Source: Maribellus comscasis
GTDB lineage: Bacteria > Bacteroidota > Bacteroidia > Bacteroidales > Prolixibacteraceae
DNA: 64,000 nt
Direction: 5' to 3'
NCBI RefSeq assembly: GCF_009762775.1
Contig: NZ_CP046401.1
Location: forward strand, 5,024,001-5,088,000
The position numbers and the translations under genes are program-made. The notes under the pieces are model-generated. The model was not told where the DNA came from. It did not search any database and worked only from the letters and a program-made list of their open reading frames with translations. Shown piece by piece: positions 24,283 through 32,962 of the stretch (the first letter of the stretch is position 1; every line of letters starts with the position of its first letter).

Positions 24283-24729
24283 ATGGAAAAAATAAAAAGG
24301 ACATTTATGATAGTGACAGTGCTGGCAGCATTGGCGCTATTGGTTAGTGCCTGTGATGATACGCTGGATGTATTTCAGGCATATAGTTTTGATTTAGTTA
24401 CCATGCCTGTGCAGGAAAGCCTTCGAGAAGGCGAAACCGCTGAAATTCGCTGCACTCTAGCCAAGGAGGGCGAGTATAAAAATGCGGAGTTTTTTATCCG
24501 TATGTTCCAACCGGACGGCGAAGGCGAACTGAAAATGGATAGCGGCACGGTATTCCAGCCAAACGATTTGTACCCGCTCAAAAAAACAGAGTTTCGATTG
24601 TATTATACCTCACATTGTTCCGACCAGCAAACAATCGATGTTTATATTCAGGATAATTTTGGTCAGGTGGTGCAGAAGACATTTAGTTGGCAGGATAAAA
24701 GAGCAAGTGAAGATATTACTGATAAATAA
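24283..24729 (+). CDS. traQ: TraQ (DUF3872), lipoprotein of the tra operon
   Basis: This 148-residue protein has its start at ATG 24283 after the Dam gene. The lipoprotein signal peptide has a lipobox ending at Cys24 (LLVSAC). The mature domain, DDTLDVFQAYSFDLVTMPVQ then RLYYTSHCSDQQTIDVYIQDNFGQVVQKTFSW, is DUF3872/TraQ, an Ig-like domain. It is the last gene of the tra operon and is followed by a strong terminator. Confidence 0.92.
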   Translation: MEKIKRTFMIVTVLAALALLVSACDDTLDVFQAYSFDLVTMPVQESLREGETAEIRCTLAKEGEYKNAEFFIRMFQPDGEGELKMDSGTVFQPNDLYPLKKTEFRLYYTSHCSDQQTIDVYIQDNFGQVVQKTFSWQDKRASEDITDK

Positions 24730-24752
24730 ACAACTTTATTCAACCAGAACAA

Positions 24753-24788
24753 AAACACCTGTCAGGAATCTTGTCAGGTGTTTTTTTA
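24753..24788 (+). terminator. Rho-independent terminator of the tra operon
   Basis: AACACCTG and CAGGTGTT form an 8-bp stem around a 13-nt loop that can pair further, directly followed by a run of seven T. It lies 24 bp after the traQ stop and 36 bp before the SIR2-STAND gene, so that gene probably has its own promoter. Confidence 0.85.
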
Positions 24789-24823
24789 TAGGTATTTTTA
24801 TGATTTATAAAATATAGGAAATC

Positions 24824-27259
24824 ATGACTTTTGAAAAAGCAATTGAAAAAATATTTGAAGGTAATTGTATTCTTTTTACTGGTTCAGGCTTTTCATTTGG
24901 AGCAAAAAATATTTTAACGAAAGCCTCTGATATAAAGAGTGCTCCAGATCTGGCAAAACTTTTATACAGAGATAGTGGATATAGTTCATCAAACACTGAT
25001 TTAAAGAAAGCAGCTACTGCATATTTAAAAAAGAAATCTGTTTATGATTTAATAGATATATTAAAAAAGGAATTTACAATATCAGAAATTTCTTCAGATC
25101 ATGAATATATTGGGTCTTTTAAATGGTCTAAGGTATACACTACTAATTATGACGATATTATTGAAACTGCATATAAACAAAACAGAACAGGAGAATATCT
25201 AACACCTGTAACTTTATCTGATCATCCTAATGATTTCCCAGACAAAGATAAGGTTGTTGTTCACTTAAATGGCTATATAGATGATTTGACTGCCGACACT
25301 CTTAATTCAGATTTTAGATTAGTAAATCGAAGTTATCTTACAGACGATTTTGAAAAATCAAAATGGATTGAAATATTTAAAGGAGACATTAAAGCTTGTG
25401 ATGCCATATTTTTCGTTGGTTTTTCTTTAGATTATGATTTAGATATTGCACGTATAATACATAATAGTGATATTAATAATAAAGCATATTTTATCGTATG
25501 GGATAAAGAAGATGAAATTAATGTAGAAACATTAAAAGAGTTTGGTGATGTCCAGCCTATTAGCCTTTCAGGTTTTGTTCAAAAAATCAGAGATGTAAAA
25601 AAAGGCTACATCCCTACTATTCATAAGCTTTTTAATCCTTTATGTTTTTCTCAGCCAATATTAAAAAAACCTCTTCCCAAAATAAGGGATATCGATTTTT
25701 ATAATCTATTATTATTTGGAGACTTAAACGATCATATTTTGTACCATTCTTTACTTGACCCCAGTAAATTCAAGTATTTCTCATTAAGGGAAGGAGTGGA
25801 AAAAGTAATTGATGACATTAAAGATGGAAAAGAGAATTTTCTTATAGAAGCAGGTTTAGGAAATGGGAAGACTTTATTTTTAAGAGCATTATCGATCCTC
25901 TTAATAAAAGAGGGATATAGGGTTTTCTTTTTTGAGAAATATCGAGCATGTATTGAATCAGAAATTCAAAAAATCTGTGATGAGTACGACAAATCTGTAT
26001 TGATATTTGATGACTATCATACAGCCAAAGAACATATTGCCTTTTTTAGTTTGCGCAGAAAAAGTCAGATATTAATTACATCCGAGAGGATTCATTTGCA
26101 CGAAGTCATTTTTGAAGAAATTGAAGATACTATTGGAGAATACGAAACAATCAATATTGATTCGTTGACGGATAATGAGCTTACAATCCTTGATAACTAT
26201 TTGTCAAATTATTCTTTGTGGAAAGAATTTACCACAAAACCAGCGGAACGTATAGAATATATGAGCACAACATGTAGGCGACAGATGTGCAATATTATAT
26301 TGTCAAGAATAAAAAGCCCCGACCTTTCGAAAAGAATAGAAACTATCATAAATAATATTAAAAAGAAGGACGAATTCTATACAGCCGTAATTGTCATACT
26401 AATAAGTGAAAGCTTTCGTTTTAGATTAGAATTAGGAGAATTGGTTGAAACTATAGGAAGTGCAGCATTAAATAATCCTGGTTTTAAAGCTAATGCACAC
26501 ATCAAAGAGTTTATTAATTTTGAACAAAACCAAATCTCTTTTAAGTCTCCTATTTTATCCCAATATATTTTGAGCAATATCGTACATCCAGAGCTCGTAA
26601 TTGATTCTTTGATTCTAATTGCGAGTAATTTGGACAACAAATATGATATTCATAAGCCAAGTAAAGACAAGTTAATTTCCATCATAAATTTTCGAACGAT
26701 ACAAAAGTCCATAAATTTGAACGAGCCCGTTTGGAAAAGAGAAATATTTCGATTTTATGAAACCATCAAGGATTATAATTTTTGTAGAAACAATATTCAT
26801 TTTTGGCTTCAATATGCCATAGCAAGATTATCCGATTATAATTATGAAATAGCTGGGGCATATTTTGAGAAGTGCTATGAGTTGGCAAAAACTATAAAGG
26901 GTTACGACACATATAAGATAGATAATCACTATTGCCGTTTTATATTAGAAAATGAAGTTGAAAATGGTAACAAATCAACTTGCATGAATGCTTTTGAGCA
27001 TGCCCATTCTATTTTAATAAATACACGTAGAGGAGAAGAAAAAAAACACTATCCTTTTAGAGTTGCTGGCCAATACGAACGTTTTTACAAAAAATATTTT
27101 AACGCTTTAGAAGCTCATCATCGTAAAAAATTTCTTACTGCTTGTGATGAGATGCTTAAGAAATGTGAAAAATACCTACAATTAGTTGGCGTGGCTCATG
27201 TACGATATGTTCATGACACAAAAAGAAAATTGGAAAGTATTCTTCAAGAAAATCTATAA
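24824..27259 (+). CDS. SIR2-STAND-like defence protein (Avs5-like layout), atypical SIR2 motif
   Basis: This 811-residue protein has an N-terminal SIR2_2 domain (1-260) with GSGFS at 20-24, TTNYDD at 106-111 and VGFSLDYD near 198-205. A P-loop NTPase domain follows, with the Walker A-type AGLGNGKT at 343-350 and LIFDDYH around 393-399, then a long helical C-terminus with TPR-like stretches (about 650-780). This is the effector-STAND-sensor layout of anti-phage NLR-like proteins. The usual SIR2 LHG motif is HLNG here (Asn149 in place of His), so NAD hydrolysis may be altered or depend on His147. Codon and base use are more AT-rich than the tra genes, suggesting separate acquisition. The function is inferred from architecture. 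Confidence 0.82.
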   Translation: MTFEKAIEKIFEGNCILFTGSGFSFGAKNILTKASDIKSAPDLAKLLYRDSGYSSSNTDLKKAATAYLKKKSVYDLIDILKKEFTISEISSDHEYIGSFKWSKVYTTNYDDIIETAYKQNRTGEYLTPVTLSDHPNDFPDKDKVVVHLNGYIDDLTADTLNSDFRLVNRSYLTDDFEKSKWIEIFKGDIKACDAIFFVGFSLDYDLDIARIIHNSDINNKAYFIVWDKEDEINVETLKEFGDVQPISLSGFVQKIRDVKKGYIPTIHKLFNPLCFSQPILKKPLPKIRDIDFYNLLLFGDLNDHILYHSLLDPSKFKYFSLREGVEKVIDDIKDGKENFLIEAGLGNGKTLFLRALSILLIKEGYRVFFFEKYRACIESEIQKICDEYDKSVLIFDDYHTAKEHIAFFSLRRKSQILITSERIHLHEVIFEEIEDTIGEYETINIDSLTDNELTILDNYLSNYSLWKEFTTKPAERIEYMSTTCRRQMCNIILSRIKSPDLSKRIETIINNIKKKDEFYTAVIVILISESFRFRLELGELVETIGSAALNNPGFKANAHIKEFINFEQNQISFKSPILSQYILSNIVHPELVIDSLILIASNLDNKYDIHKPSKDKLISIINFRTIQKSINLNEPVWKREIFRFYETIKDYNFCRNNIHFWLQYAIARLSDYNYEIAGAYFEKCYELAKTIKGYDTYKIDNHYCRFILENEVENGNKSTCMNAFEHAHSILINTRRGEEKKHYPFRVAGQYERFYKKYFNALEAHHRKKFLTACDEMLKKCEKYLQLVGVAHVRYVHDTKRKLESILQENL

Positions 27260-27392
27260 AATAGATATAGTTTTTGCAAAACAGTTTTTTGTTATTTTTT
27301 ACAAATCTTCTCACAAATATCTGATTGTCAAAACATAATTAGATGGAATAGGTAATGCTTGACAGGCAATATGTTAGTTTTTTGACCAAAAA

Positions 27393-27411
27393 AAGGGCTA
27401 TAAAAGCCCTT
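27393..27411 (-). terminator. Rho-independent terminator of radC (minus strand)
   Basis: On the minus strand AAGGGCT-TTTAT-AGCCCTT forms a 7-bp stem followed by seven T residues. It overlaps the radC stop codon and lies between the convergent SIR2-STAND and radC genes. Confidence 0.85.
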
Positions 27412-27850
27412 CATCGGCGAAGCTCATGTAACCTTCACCAGTTATAATCAGGTGGTCTAAGAGTAACAGTCCAACGGCTTTGCAGCCATCTTTCAGTTTT
27501 TGAGTAATCGCAATATCTGCCTGACTGGGTTTCCGGCTACCACTTGGGTGATTGTGAGAAAGCATCACCGATGAGCAATTCGCTTTCAGAGCAGTTTGCA
27601 GAATAATCCGTATATCAACTACAGTACCATCCAGTCCGCCTTTGCTGACACAGCTTATTCCAATTACCCGGTTGGCACGGTTCAGGAACAATACGTTCAC
27701 TTCCTCGTGGTGTTCCATACAATCTTTATGCGCCTCGGCAAATATCTGCGAAGCATCTTCTGAACATTTAACAACAAAACGTTCTGAAGCTTTTACGTTG
27801 TCATTATACGACACTGTAATTTCCGGAATGGAGAAATAATTAACTTTCAT
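27398..27850 (-). CDS. radC: RadC-family JAB-domain protein
   Basis: This 150-residue protein consists of the RadC/JAB (MPN) metalloprotease-like domain alone. The zinc signature SHNHPSGSRKPSQAD is at about 99-113, preceded by VLFLNRANRVIG and DVRIILQTALKANCSSVML. The N-terminal helix-hairpin-helix part of chromosomal RadC is absent, as is usual in ICE and phage versions. Its biological role is unresolved. A short co-oriented ORF lies 12 bp upstream. It is convergent with the SIR2-STAND gene. Confidence 0.93.
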   Translation of the reverse strand: MKVNYFSIPEITVSYNDNVKASERFVVKCSEDASQIFAEAHKDCMEHHEEVNVLFLNRANRVIGISCVSKGGLDGTVVDIRIILQTALKANCSSVMLSHNHPSGSRKPSQADIAITQKLKDGCKAVGLLLLDHLIITGEGYMSFADEGLL

Positions 27851-27862
27851 AATGCAAAAATT

Positions 27863-27982
27863 TTAATGGTTCAACACTAATTTTTTGCTTTCACACCACA
27901 GGTAATCAATGACTTCGCGCAAGGTTTTTGCAAAGAATACTACCCGCAGGTGTGGAGATTGTTTGTAAAACCCGCAGGGCAT
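27863..27982 (-). CDS. Putative small protein upstream of radC (39 aa)
   Basis: An ATG frame begins MPCGFYKQSPHLRVVFFAK and ends LWCESKKLVLNH, with its stop 12 bp before the radC start. It can be extended to a TTG start 6 codons upstream. Codon use and the amphipathic TLREVIDYLW helix look protein-like rather than random, but the frame is short. It overlaps an inverted repeat, so the region might also be a structured leader. I do not recognise a family. Confidence 0.4.
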   Translation of the reverse strand: MPCGFYKQSPHLRVVFFAKTLREVIDYLWCESKKLVLNH

Positions 27983-28199
27983 GACCTTGCAGTTTGTCAA
28001 TGATTTACCTGTATTTTTGCCGGAAAATTAGAGGGGAGAAACTACTTTTAAAACGTAATATTATGGTACTAATAACATAATGGTTGATTCAGAATTGAAA
28101 AACAGGTCCTACGGGATTAGACATTTTAATGACCGTTATTATAAAATAGAAAATCATCCTATTTTTATACTCAATATCCCATCATGCTACTAATTAATA

Positions 28200-30017
28200 A
28201 TGAGAAAAAGATATAATAATAAGCAAATAGAAGATTTGGCGACAATAGCGGTCAAAGACTGTTTGTCGATGACGGATACCCTTAGTCAATTTATAAAGGA
28301 GAATGATAAAACTCCTTCATGGGATGGTGAAGTTTTAATCTATAAAAGCAATAGGACTGATAAAAAGGATATTATCGGTAAAGTCACCGTTCAGGTTAAA
28401 GGAGAAATGGCCGATAATATCAATAGAGAAGAATGCTCTTTCTCTGTTGATATGGCTGACCTGGTTAATTATAAAAACGATGGGGGGACTATTTATTTTG
28501 TCGTGTTAATTGATAAAAATAATCCAAGCAAAAGAAAGGTCTTTTATGACGCGTTAACACCCTTAAAGATTGATTATTACATAAAAGGGCATAAAAATCA
28601 AAACTCAAGGGTCATTAAAGTTAAAAGACTCCCCGGGGATAAATATGCAATTCAAACTATTTTTTATAATTTTTATGAGGACAGTAAAAAACAACATAGC
28701 TTTAGTAATATCCCTCCAATTAAATTGAGGACATTGTCATCAAGTAATGACATTGTAGAGATCACATCAAGTTTGACTATTTTCTCACCTAAAAAGAAGC
28801 TTCCATCCCCTATCCAGACATTCTTAAACAATGAAGTCTATTGGTATGCAAAGATTGCAAATAGTCCTATTCCTCACCCTATTGAAATGGTTTCTGATAT
28901 TAAATTGATTTCCAAAGATGGATTTCCTCCAATCTTTGTTAATGGGGATAGATACGACAACTATATGTCCAAAACACAAACAAAAGATGATATTACCATC
29001 CAGTTTGGAGAAAGTACGACGCTAGTTTTTATAAAGAATGGAAAGGGAGCCAGACTGGATTACAGACTGACTGGTATGCTGAGAAATAGGATAAAGGATC
29101 TTAATTTTATAATAAGCATAATAGAAACTGGAGTAATTGTTTTTGGAGAAAATAAAAAGGTGGATTTGGGGCAAATCCACGCTGACACCCCTTTTGACAT
29201 CATTTCTGCTAAAAAGCAATTAGAGTCATATAAGCGCATTGAGCAATTTTGGAAATCATTGCAAGTTGAGGCGGATTTTGATATCGGGAATATTGATTCG
29301 AACTCGAGTTTAGAAGAATTGTATCTTCTAATGAAATCAATTAACGGCAAGCAAGCCATTCACATTAATTTGGATGGAGAACACACCGGTTATTTGCTTC
29401 ATAAAAGTATGTCAAACTTTCAAATTTTACTCTTTTTGGATGCCGTTGACAAAAAGAAATCCTTATACAATGTGTACAATTTTTTTGATTATAAGGGGAT
29501 TTTTAAAGTTGCGAGAGGTAATACAGAATACTTCGCGTCCCACTACTCAGTATTATCGCCAGATGATTATATCGAATTGTCAAATATTAATCTTTCAAAA
29601 ATGCTTCAATCATATAAAGACTTGATTGATAGGGATGTCAACATATTTGAAGCTGCAAATTATGATTTACTAAATCTACTATTTGCTTATGACAAACATA
29701 CTGACCATCCTATTGAGATTCTTAACACAGCCAAGGAGATAGCTTCCTGGCTTCTAAATGAAAGTGCAGATAATTTACATGCTGAGATAAAAATGATTAA
29801 TTATCTACAAACAATAAAACGAGAAAGAGAGCTCTCCGCAGAGGAAAACAAAAGACTATATGAAATTTCAGAAAATGAAAATAGTAGTTTAATGTTCAAG
29901 TTGGGAGCTAATTTATTGCTTGAAAACTATAAAGTAGCAAGAATACAATTTGAACAGCTTTGCGAGCAAGACAAAGAAGTATTTATATCTTTTCCTATCT
30001 ATAAGTTTTGGAAATAA
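28200..30017 (+). CDS. DUF4365-domain protein, nuclease-like (605 aa)
   Basis: The N-terminal ~150 residues match the DUF4365 pattern. A helix contains IEDLAT (Glu11), followed by WDGEVLIY (Asp42, Glu44) and GKVTVQVKG (Gln65, Lys67), the arrangement of a PD-(D/E)XK endonuclease fold. The rest (150-605) is a large region I do not recognise, with beta-rich then helical segments ending in LLENYKVARIQFEQL. DUF4365 proteins are commonly found in defence islands and mobile elements. The AT-rich composition resembles the SIR2-STAND gene rather than the tra genes. It has no close partner gene: 217 bp of spacer precede it and a hairpin region follows. DNA cleavage is inference. Confidence 0.75.
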   Translation: MRKRYNNKQIEDLATIAVKDCLSMTDTLSQFIKENDKTPSWDGEVLIYKSNRTDKKDIIGKVTVQVKGEMADNINREECSFSVDMADLVNYKNDGGTIYFVVLIDKNNPSKRKVFYDALTPLKIDYYIKGHKNQNSRVIKVKRLPGDKYAIQTIFYNFYEDSKKQHSFSNIPPIKLRTLSSSNDIVEITSSLTIFSPKKKLPSPIQTFLNNEVYWYAKIANSPIPHPIEMVSDIKLISKDGFPPIFVNGDRYDNYMSKTQTKDDITIQFGESTTLVFIKNGKGARLDYRLTGMLRNRIKDLNFIISIIETGVIVFGENKKVDLGQIHADTPFDIISAKKQLESYKRIEQFWKSLQVEADFDIGNIDSNSSLEELYLLMKSINGKQAIHINLDGEHTGYLLHKSMSNFQILLFLDAVDKKKSLYNVYNFFDYKGIFKVARGNTEYFASHYSVLSPDDYIELSNINLSKMLQSYKDLIDRDVNIFEAANYDLLNLLFAYDKHTDHPIEILNTAKEIASWLLNESADNLHAEIKMINYLQTIKRERELSAEENKRLYEISENENSSLMFKLGANLLLENYKVARIQFEQLCEQDKEVFISFPIYKFWK

Positions 30018-30071
30018 TCAGCTTTTAACTTGATGAAAGATGTGAGAGCAACCGCGGTTAAAGGGCTTTTT

Positions 30072-30136
30072 GTTACTTTTTCTCCCGCTATGGTTATCGG
30101 CTCATGGAAAAAGTAACGGGCGGCCTAACCCGCCCG
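30072..30136. terminator. Two hairpins between convergent genes
   Basis: GTTACTTTTTC (30072-30082) and GAAAAAGTAAC (30107-30117) are perfect 11-bp arms around a 24-nt loop. They are immediately followed by CGGGCGG (30117-30123)/CCGCCCG (30130-30136), which overlaps the stop codon of the minus-strand gene. They probably terminate transcription from both sides. Confidence 0.6.
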
Positions 30137-30322
30137 TCTGTTTTGCTTTGATTGTTTTACTTTCTCAAGTTGGGATAACATAAAACGGTGGTTTTCACCA
30201 ACTGTTTGTCCCGATGGCATTTTGTAGGGACTGTCTATGCAAAGCTTACATTGCTCAATTGCTTTGTCCAAATCCGTTACCTCAATGCTCGCTCCTGTAA
30301 TATCGGTTATCGTCGCTTTCAT
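30125..30322 (-). CDS. Small conserved ICE protein (65 aa)
   Basis: I place the start at ATG 30322 (MKATITDITGASIEVTDLDKAI), because the upstream part of the open frame only shadows the preceding gene. The product is a small soluble protein with QCKLCIDSPYKMPSGQTVGENHRFMLSQLEKVK. It overlaps the 3' end of the DUF3873 gene by 41 bp in another frame, suggesting coupled translation. Function is unknown. Confidence 0.65.
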   Translation of the reverse strand: MKATITDITGASIEVTDLDKAIEQCKLCIDSPYKMPSGQTVGENHRFMLSQLEKVKQSKQNRRAG

Positions 30323-30692
30323 TGTCCCAATATTTTTTAGATACATACCACTTATCAGAATAGTTGTTGCCCAGTAAGGTAAACACGCCACTAAAATTGC
30401 TGCTATCAGCAAATTGTTTGGCTTCCAGTATGGAATCAAATTCGCCTAACTTTCGAAACCCGATAAAGAGTTTATACATTTTATCCTTCTTCGCCAGCCA
30501 TTTATCGCGACGACTCCGGCACTCTCCCAAAGTTGGGGCTGTTGTTGAAAACAGTTCCCCGTCTGTGTGCCGGTAATCGTACTGGTAAAATGTTTGATTT
30601 TGGTGGTGTGCCGGACGAAATGTTGTATAATTTTCATTCCCTTGTTCACAGGCTGAACACCCATTATCGTTAATTGAATCGTTGGTTTTCAT
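30282..30692 (-). CDS. DUF3873-domain protein
   Basis: This 136-residue protein has an N-terminal DUF3873 region: NGCSACEQGNENYTTFRP, then FYQYDYRHTDGELFSTTAPTLGECRSRRDKWL. This part is highly conserved in Bacteroidota ICE accessory regions. The C-terminal half (about 70-136) is a second small domain with IGFRKLGEFDSILEAKQFADSS, so it may be a fusion of two usually separate small proteins. Function is unknown. Confidence 0.75.
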   Translation of the reverse strand: MKTNDSINDNGCSACEQGNENYTTFRPAHHQNQTFYQYDYRHTDGELFSTTAPTLGECRSRRDKWLAKKDKMYKLFIGFRKLGEFDSILEAKQFADSSNFSGVFTLLGNNYSDKWYVSKKYWDNESDDNRYYRSEH

Positions 30693-30705
30693 TATTCCTG
30701 ATTTT

Positions 30706-31182
30706 TTAGATTAATTCTTCAATTGACTTTACCTGTATATTTCTTTTGAGCCATTCTATCAGATGGACTGTATCATCGGAGGTAATTATCGTACTGCATT
30801 CGCTTATTTGTGTAAAGCGGGAAGATTCATAGTTGTCAACCCATTCTTTCAGGTTGACCCTTTGCCATTTGGTGTAGTCCCTGACAAAATCCCGGTCTAT
30901 TTCCCGGATGGTTTTCGAAAAAAATACCCTGATAGTTTGGTATTTGTCGTCAATAATTTCCAGATATCGTAGTGAGCCAAACCCATCTGACAGACGGGCG
31001 AATGACCAGTTGTATTCAAATTGTTCATTACCCCAAACGTGCGGTTCATCGAAACGTACTTTTACATGCGCTGCGTGTTGGTCTTTTGTAATTTCCTCAA
31101 TCACTCCGGTAACCATCATGCCGGTGAAAATACACTTACAACGTTTTCCTATTATGCTGTTATTTACTTCTGTTGATTTCAT
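30706..31182 (-). CDS. Unrecognised ICE accessory protein (158 aa)
   Basis: I do not recognise the family. The N-terminal third (GKRCKCIFTGMMVTGVIEEITKDQHAAHVKVRFDEP) looks like a small beta-barrel such as a KOW/Tudor-like fold. The C-terminal half is charged and helical. It is cytoplasmic, without signal or membrane segments. It lies in the minus-strand accessory operon between PcfJ (upstream, 50 bp) and the DUF3873 gene (14 bp). Confidence 0.6.
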   Translation of the reverse strand: MKSTEVNNSIIGKRCKCIFTGMMVTGVIEEITKDQHAAHVKVRFDEPHVWGNEQFEYNWSFARLSDGFGSLRYLEIIDDKYQTIRVFFSKTIREIDRDFVRDYTKWQRVNLKEWVDNYESSRFTQISECSTIITSDDTVHLIEWLKRNIQVKSIEELI

Positions 31183-31231
31183 CTTTATTTTTCTCGTTGT
31201 TTCAAGGGAAATTTCCCAACCTTATTAATAT

Positions 31232-32500
31232 TTAAGCTATTAATCTCTTTTGGATTAGGGGCATGTTTTTTTTCACTAGCCTTAATATTCTGTTGTGGTA
31301 TTCTGTATTTTCATTGCATAGCCCCCTGCTTTGGAGTACCTGTAGTTTTGAGAGGGATAGTTCAATGGTCTCCAATCGCTGCTCATCAATACGTGCTGAA
31401 AGGATAAGCGAATCGGTTTTCAGGTGGTAATCGTTCGTAAAAACACAGTGGTGCAAGGCATCACCTTCCTGTATGACTTCTTCCACACTTTCAAGTACTC
31501 TTACCTGTACCAGTCCGTCAGTAAAGCAGATGCCAAAAAACCGGGATTTCATTTTCAGAAATTCAGCTTCATCTTCCAAGGCCTTCTTTTTGGCTTCTTC
31601 CCGGCGTTCCCGTTCTATGCGTTCCCTTTTTTTTCTCATATACCTGTCATGTTCCCTTTGCAGGTCTGGAGGACAAACATACTTAGCGTTGTGCAGGTCT
31701 TTACCGAAAAATCGGAGTAAATCCATGTAATCGCACCACATGGAAGCATCCTCTATTTTATAGTTGCTGCGAATGCAGATGCGGATGGAAGCCCAGTAAT
31801 TGCTGATGTTCCGATGGTTATTGAGCGCAAAGAATTTGAAAAGCTCTGTTTGCCCTGCTTTCAGCAAAGTTTCGGCTTTATTTTCTGCGAGCAGGAACTG
31901 GAAGAAATCAAATGGGGTCAAGCCGAAAAACTGCTTGGTATAACCACTTCGTTTAATTTCGGGGATTAGTCTTTGCCGGGAATAAATACAAGTGGGGACA
32001 ACATTGTACAGGGGCTTTTCGGGGCGTATTTCAAGAGGGCTGCCAAAACTCCATGTATGTACAAAGAATCCCATTGGCCTCAAGCGAGCAAGTGTGGCAG
32101 ATTTGCCGTCAGGGGCTATCCAGCGTTGTACCACTTCAGAGTGGAAATACCGTGCTTTTTCCCCAACTTTTGCCTTGTAATCGATGTAAATGAATCGTAA
32201 TACCTGAAACCCTTCACAAGAGGTAATTATGAAGAGATATTGGTAATCGTCAAAAACTCGTTGCCGTGTGTCCTTAATAACCAGTTTTGTATTGCATTGC
32301 GGACAAATGGAATGTTGTCGGGCAGTTTTGTCCGTCCACGAATGCCCGCATTCGAGACAGGTTATAAGCCCGTTTTTTGTCCTTCGCCCAATATGCTCGA
32401 TACAGTTCCGGTAGCCGCAATTATATTGGGTTTCGGTAATGGCTGACAGTTTGTTGCTTAACGCCAAAACCTGTTTTTGAAATTTATTTCGTGGTTTCAT
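31232..32500 (-). CDS. PcfJ-like protein
   Basis: This 422-residue protein matches the PcfJ family found with PcfK in conjugative elements. A zinc-ribbon-like N-terminal segment (CLECGHSWTDKTARQHSICPQC, about 48-69) precedes a long central region. The C-terminal signature EVIQEGDALHHCVFTNDYHLKTDSLILSARI contains the conserved H-x-C. A basic K/R/E-rich coil lies at about 285-315. It starts 3 bp downstream of pcfK. Its role in conjugation or relaxosome function is not established. Confidence 0.88.
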   Translation of the reverse strand: MKPRNKFQKQVLALSNKLSAITETQYNCGYRNCIEHIGRRTKNGLITCLECGHSWTDKTARQHSICPQCNTKLVIKDTRQRVFDDYQYLFIITSCEGFQVLRFIYIDYKAKVGEKARYFHSEVVQRWIAPDGKSATLARLRPMGFFVHTWSFGSPLEIRPEKPLYNVVPTCIYSRQRLIPEIKRSGYTKQFFGLTPFDFFQFLLAENKAETLLKAGQTELFKFFALNNHRNISNYWASIRICIRSNYKIEDASMWCDYMDLLRFFGKDLHNAKYVCPPDLQREHDRYMRKKRERIERERREEAKKKALEDEAEFLKMKSRFFGICFTDGLVQVRVLESVEEVIQEGDALHHCVFTNDYHLKTDSLILSARIDEQRLETIELSLSKLQVLQSRGLCNENTEYHNRILRLVKKNMPLIQKRLIA

Positions 32501-32503
32501 TTC

Positions 32504-32914
32504 TTAAAAGTTAAATAGTGATTGTTGATTGACTGTTTCGGGCTGCTTCACCCTTTTTGTTGTTTGTTTGAGTTTGGCATAAGCCTCGTTTTGAACCCTT
32601 TGCAGAGCTTCTTTGTGTGCCTGTTGCTTTTCTTCTTCAGTAAGTTTAACAACATGATTGACTACCACCTGGCAGTTGACAGGGTTTCCAATATCAATGT
32701 TGTCTTCATCGTAATAGTGTACTGCCATTGAATAGATTTCTTCATCGGCAAAGCCGTTGCTCCCCGATTTTTGGACTGTATTGAGAATGTAAGTCACGCA
32801 ATCGTCTATATTCTTCTCAGGTTTGGAATATTGAAGTGAGAACAATACATCGTTCTCAGCCCATTGGTCTAAATATGCCTTAATGGTGTTTTTGAAATGG
32901 TTTGATGCTTTCAT
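32504..32914 (-). CDS. PcfK-like protein
   Basis: This 136-residue protein matches the PcfK family: MKASNHFKNTIKAYLDQWAENDVLF at the start, then KSGSNGFADEEIYSMAVHYYDEDNID, and a lysine/glutamine-rich tail ending QQSLFNF. It is paired with PcfJ, as in many Gram-positive plasmids and Bacteroidota ICEs, with a 3-bp gap. It is presumably a cytoplasmic partner of PcfJ. Confidence 0.9.
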   Translation of the reverse strand: MKASNHFKNTIKAYLDQWAENDVLFSLQYSKPEKNIDDCVTYILNTVQKSGSNGFADEEIYSMAVHYYDEDNIDIGNPVNCQVVVNHVVKLTEEEKQQAHKEALQRVQNEAYAKLKQTTKRVKQPETVNQQSLFNF

Positions 32915-32962
32915 ATTTTGTAGAATTGTGGGACAGCGAACTGTCCCAGTGAAACTTTCTTT

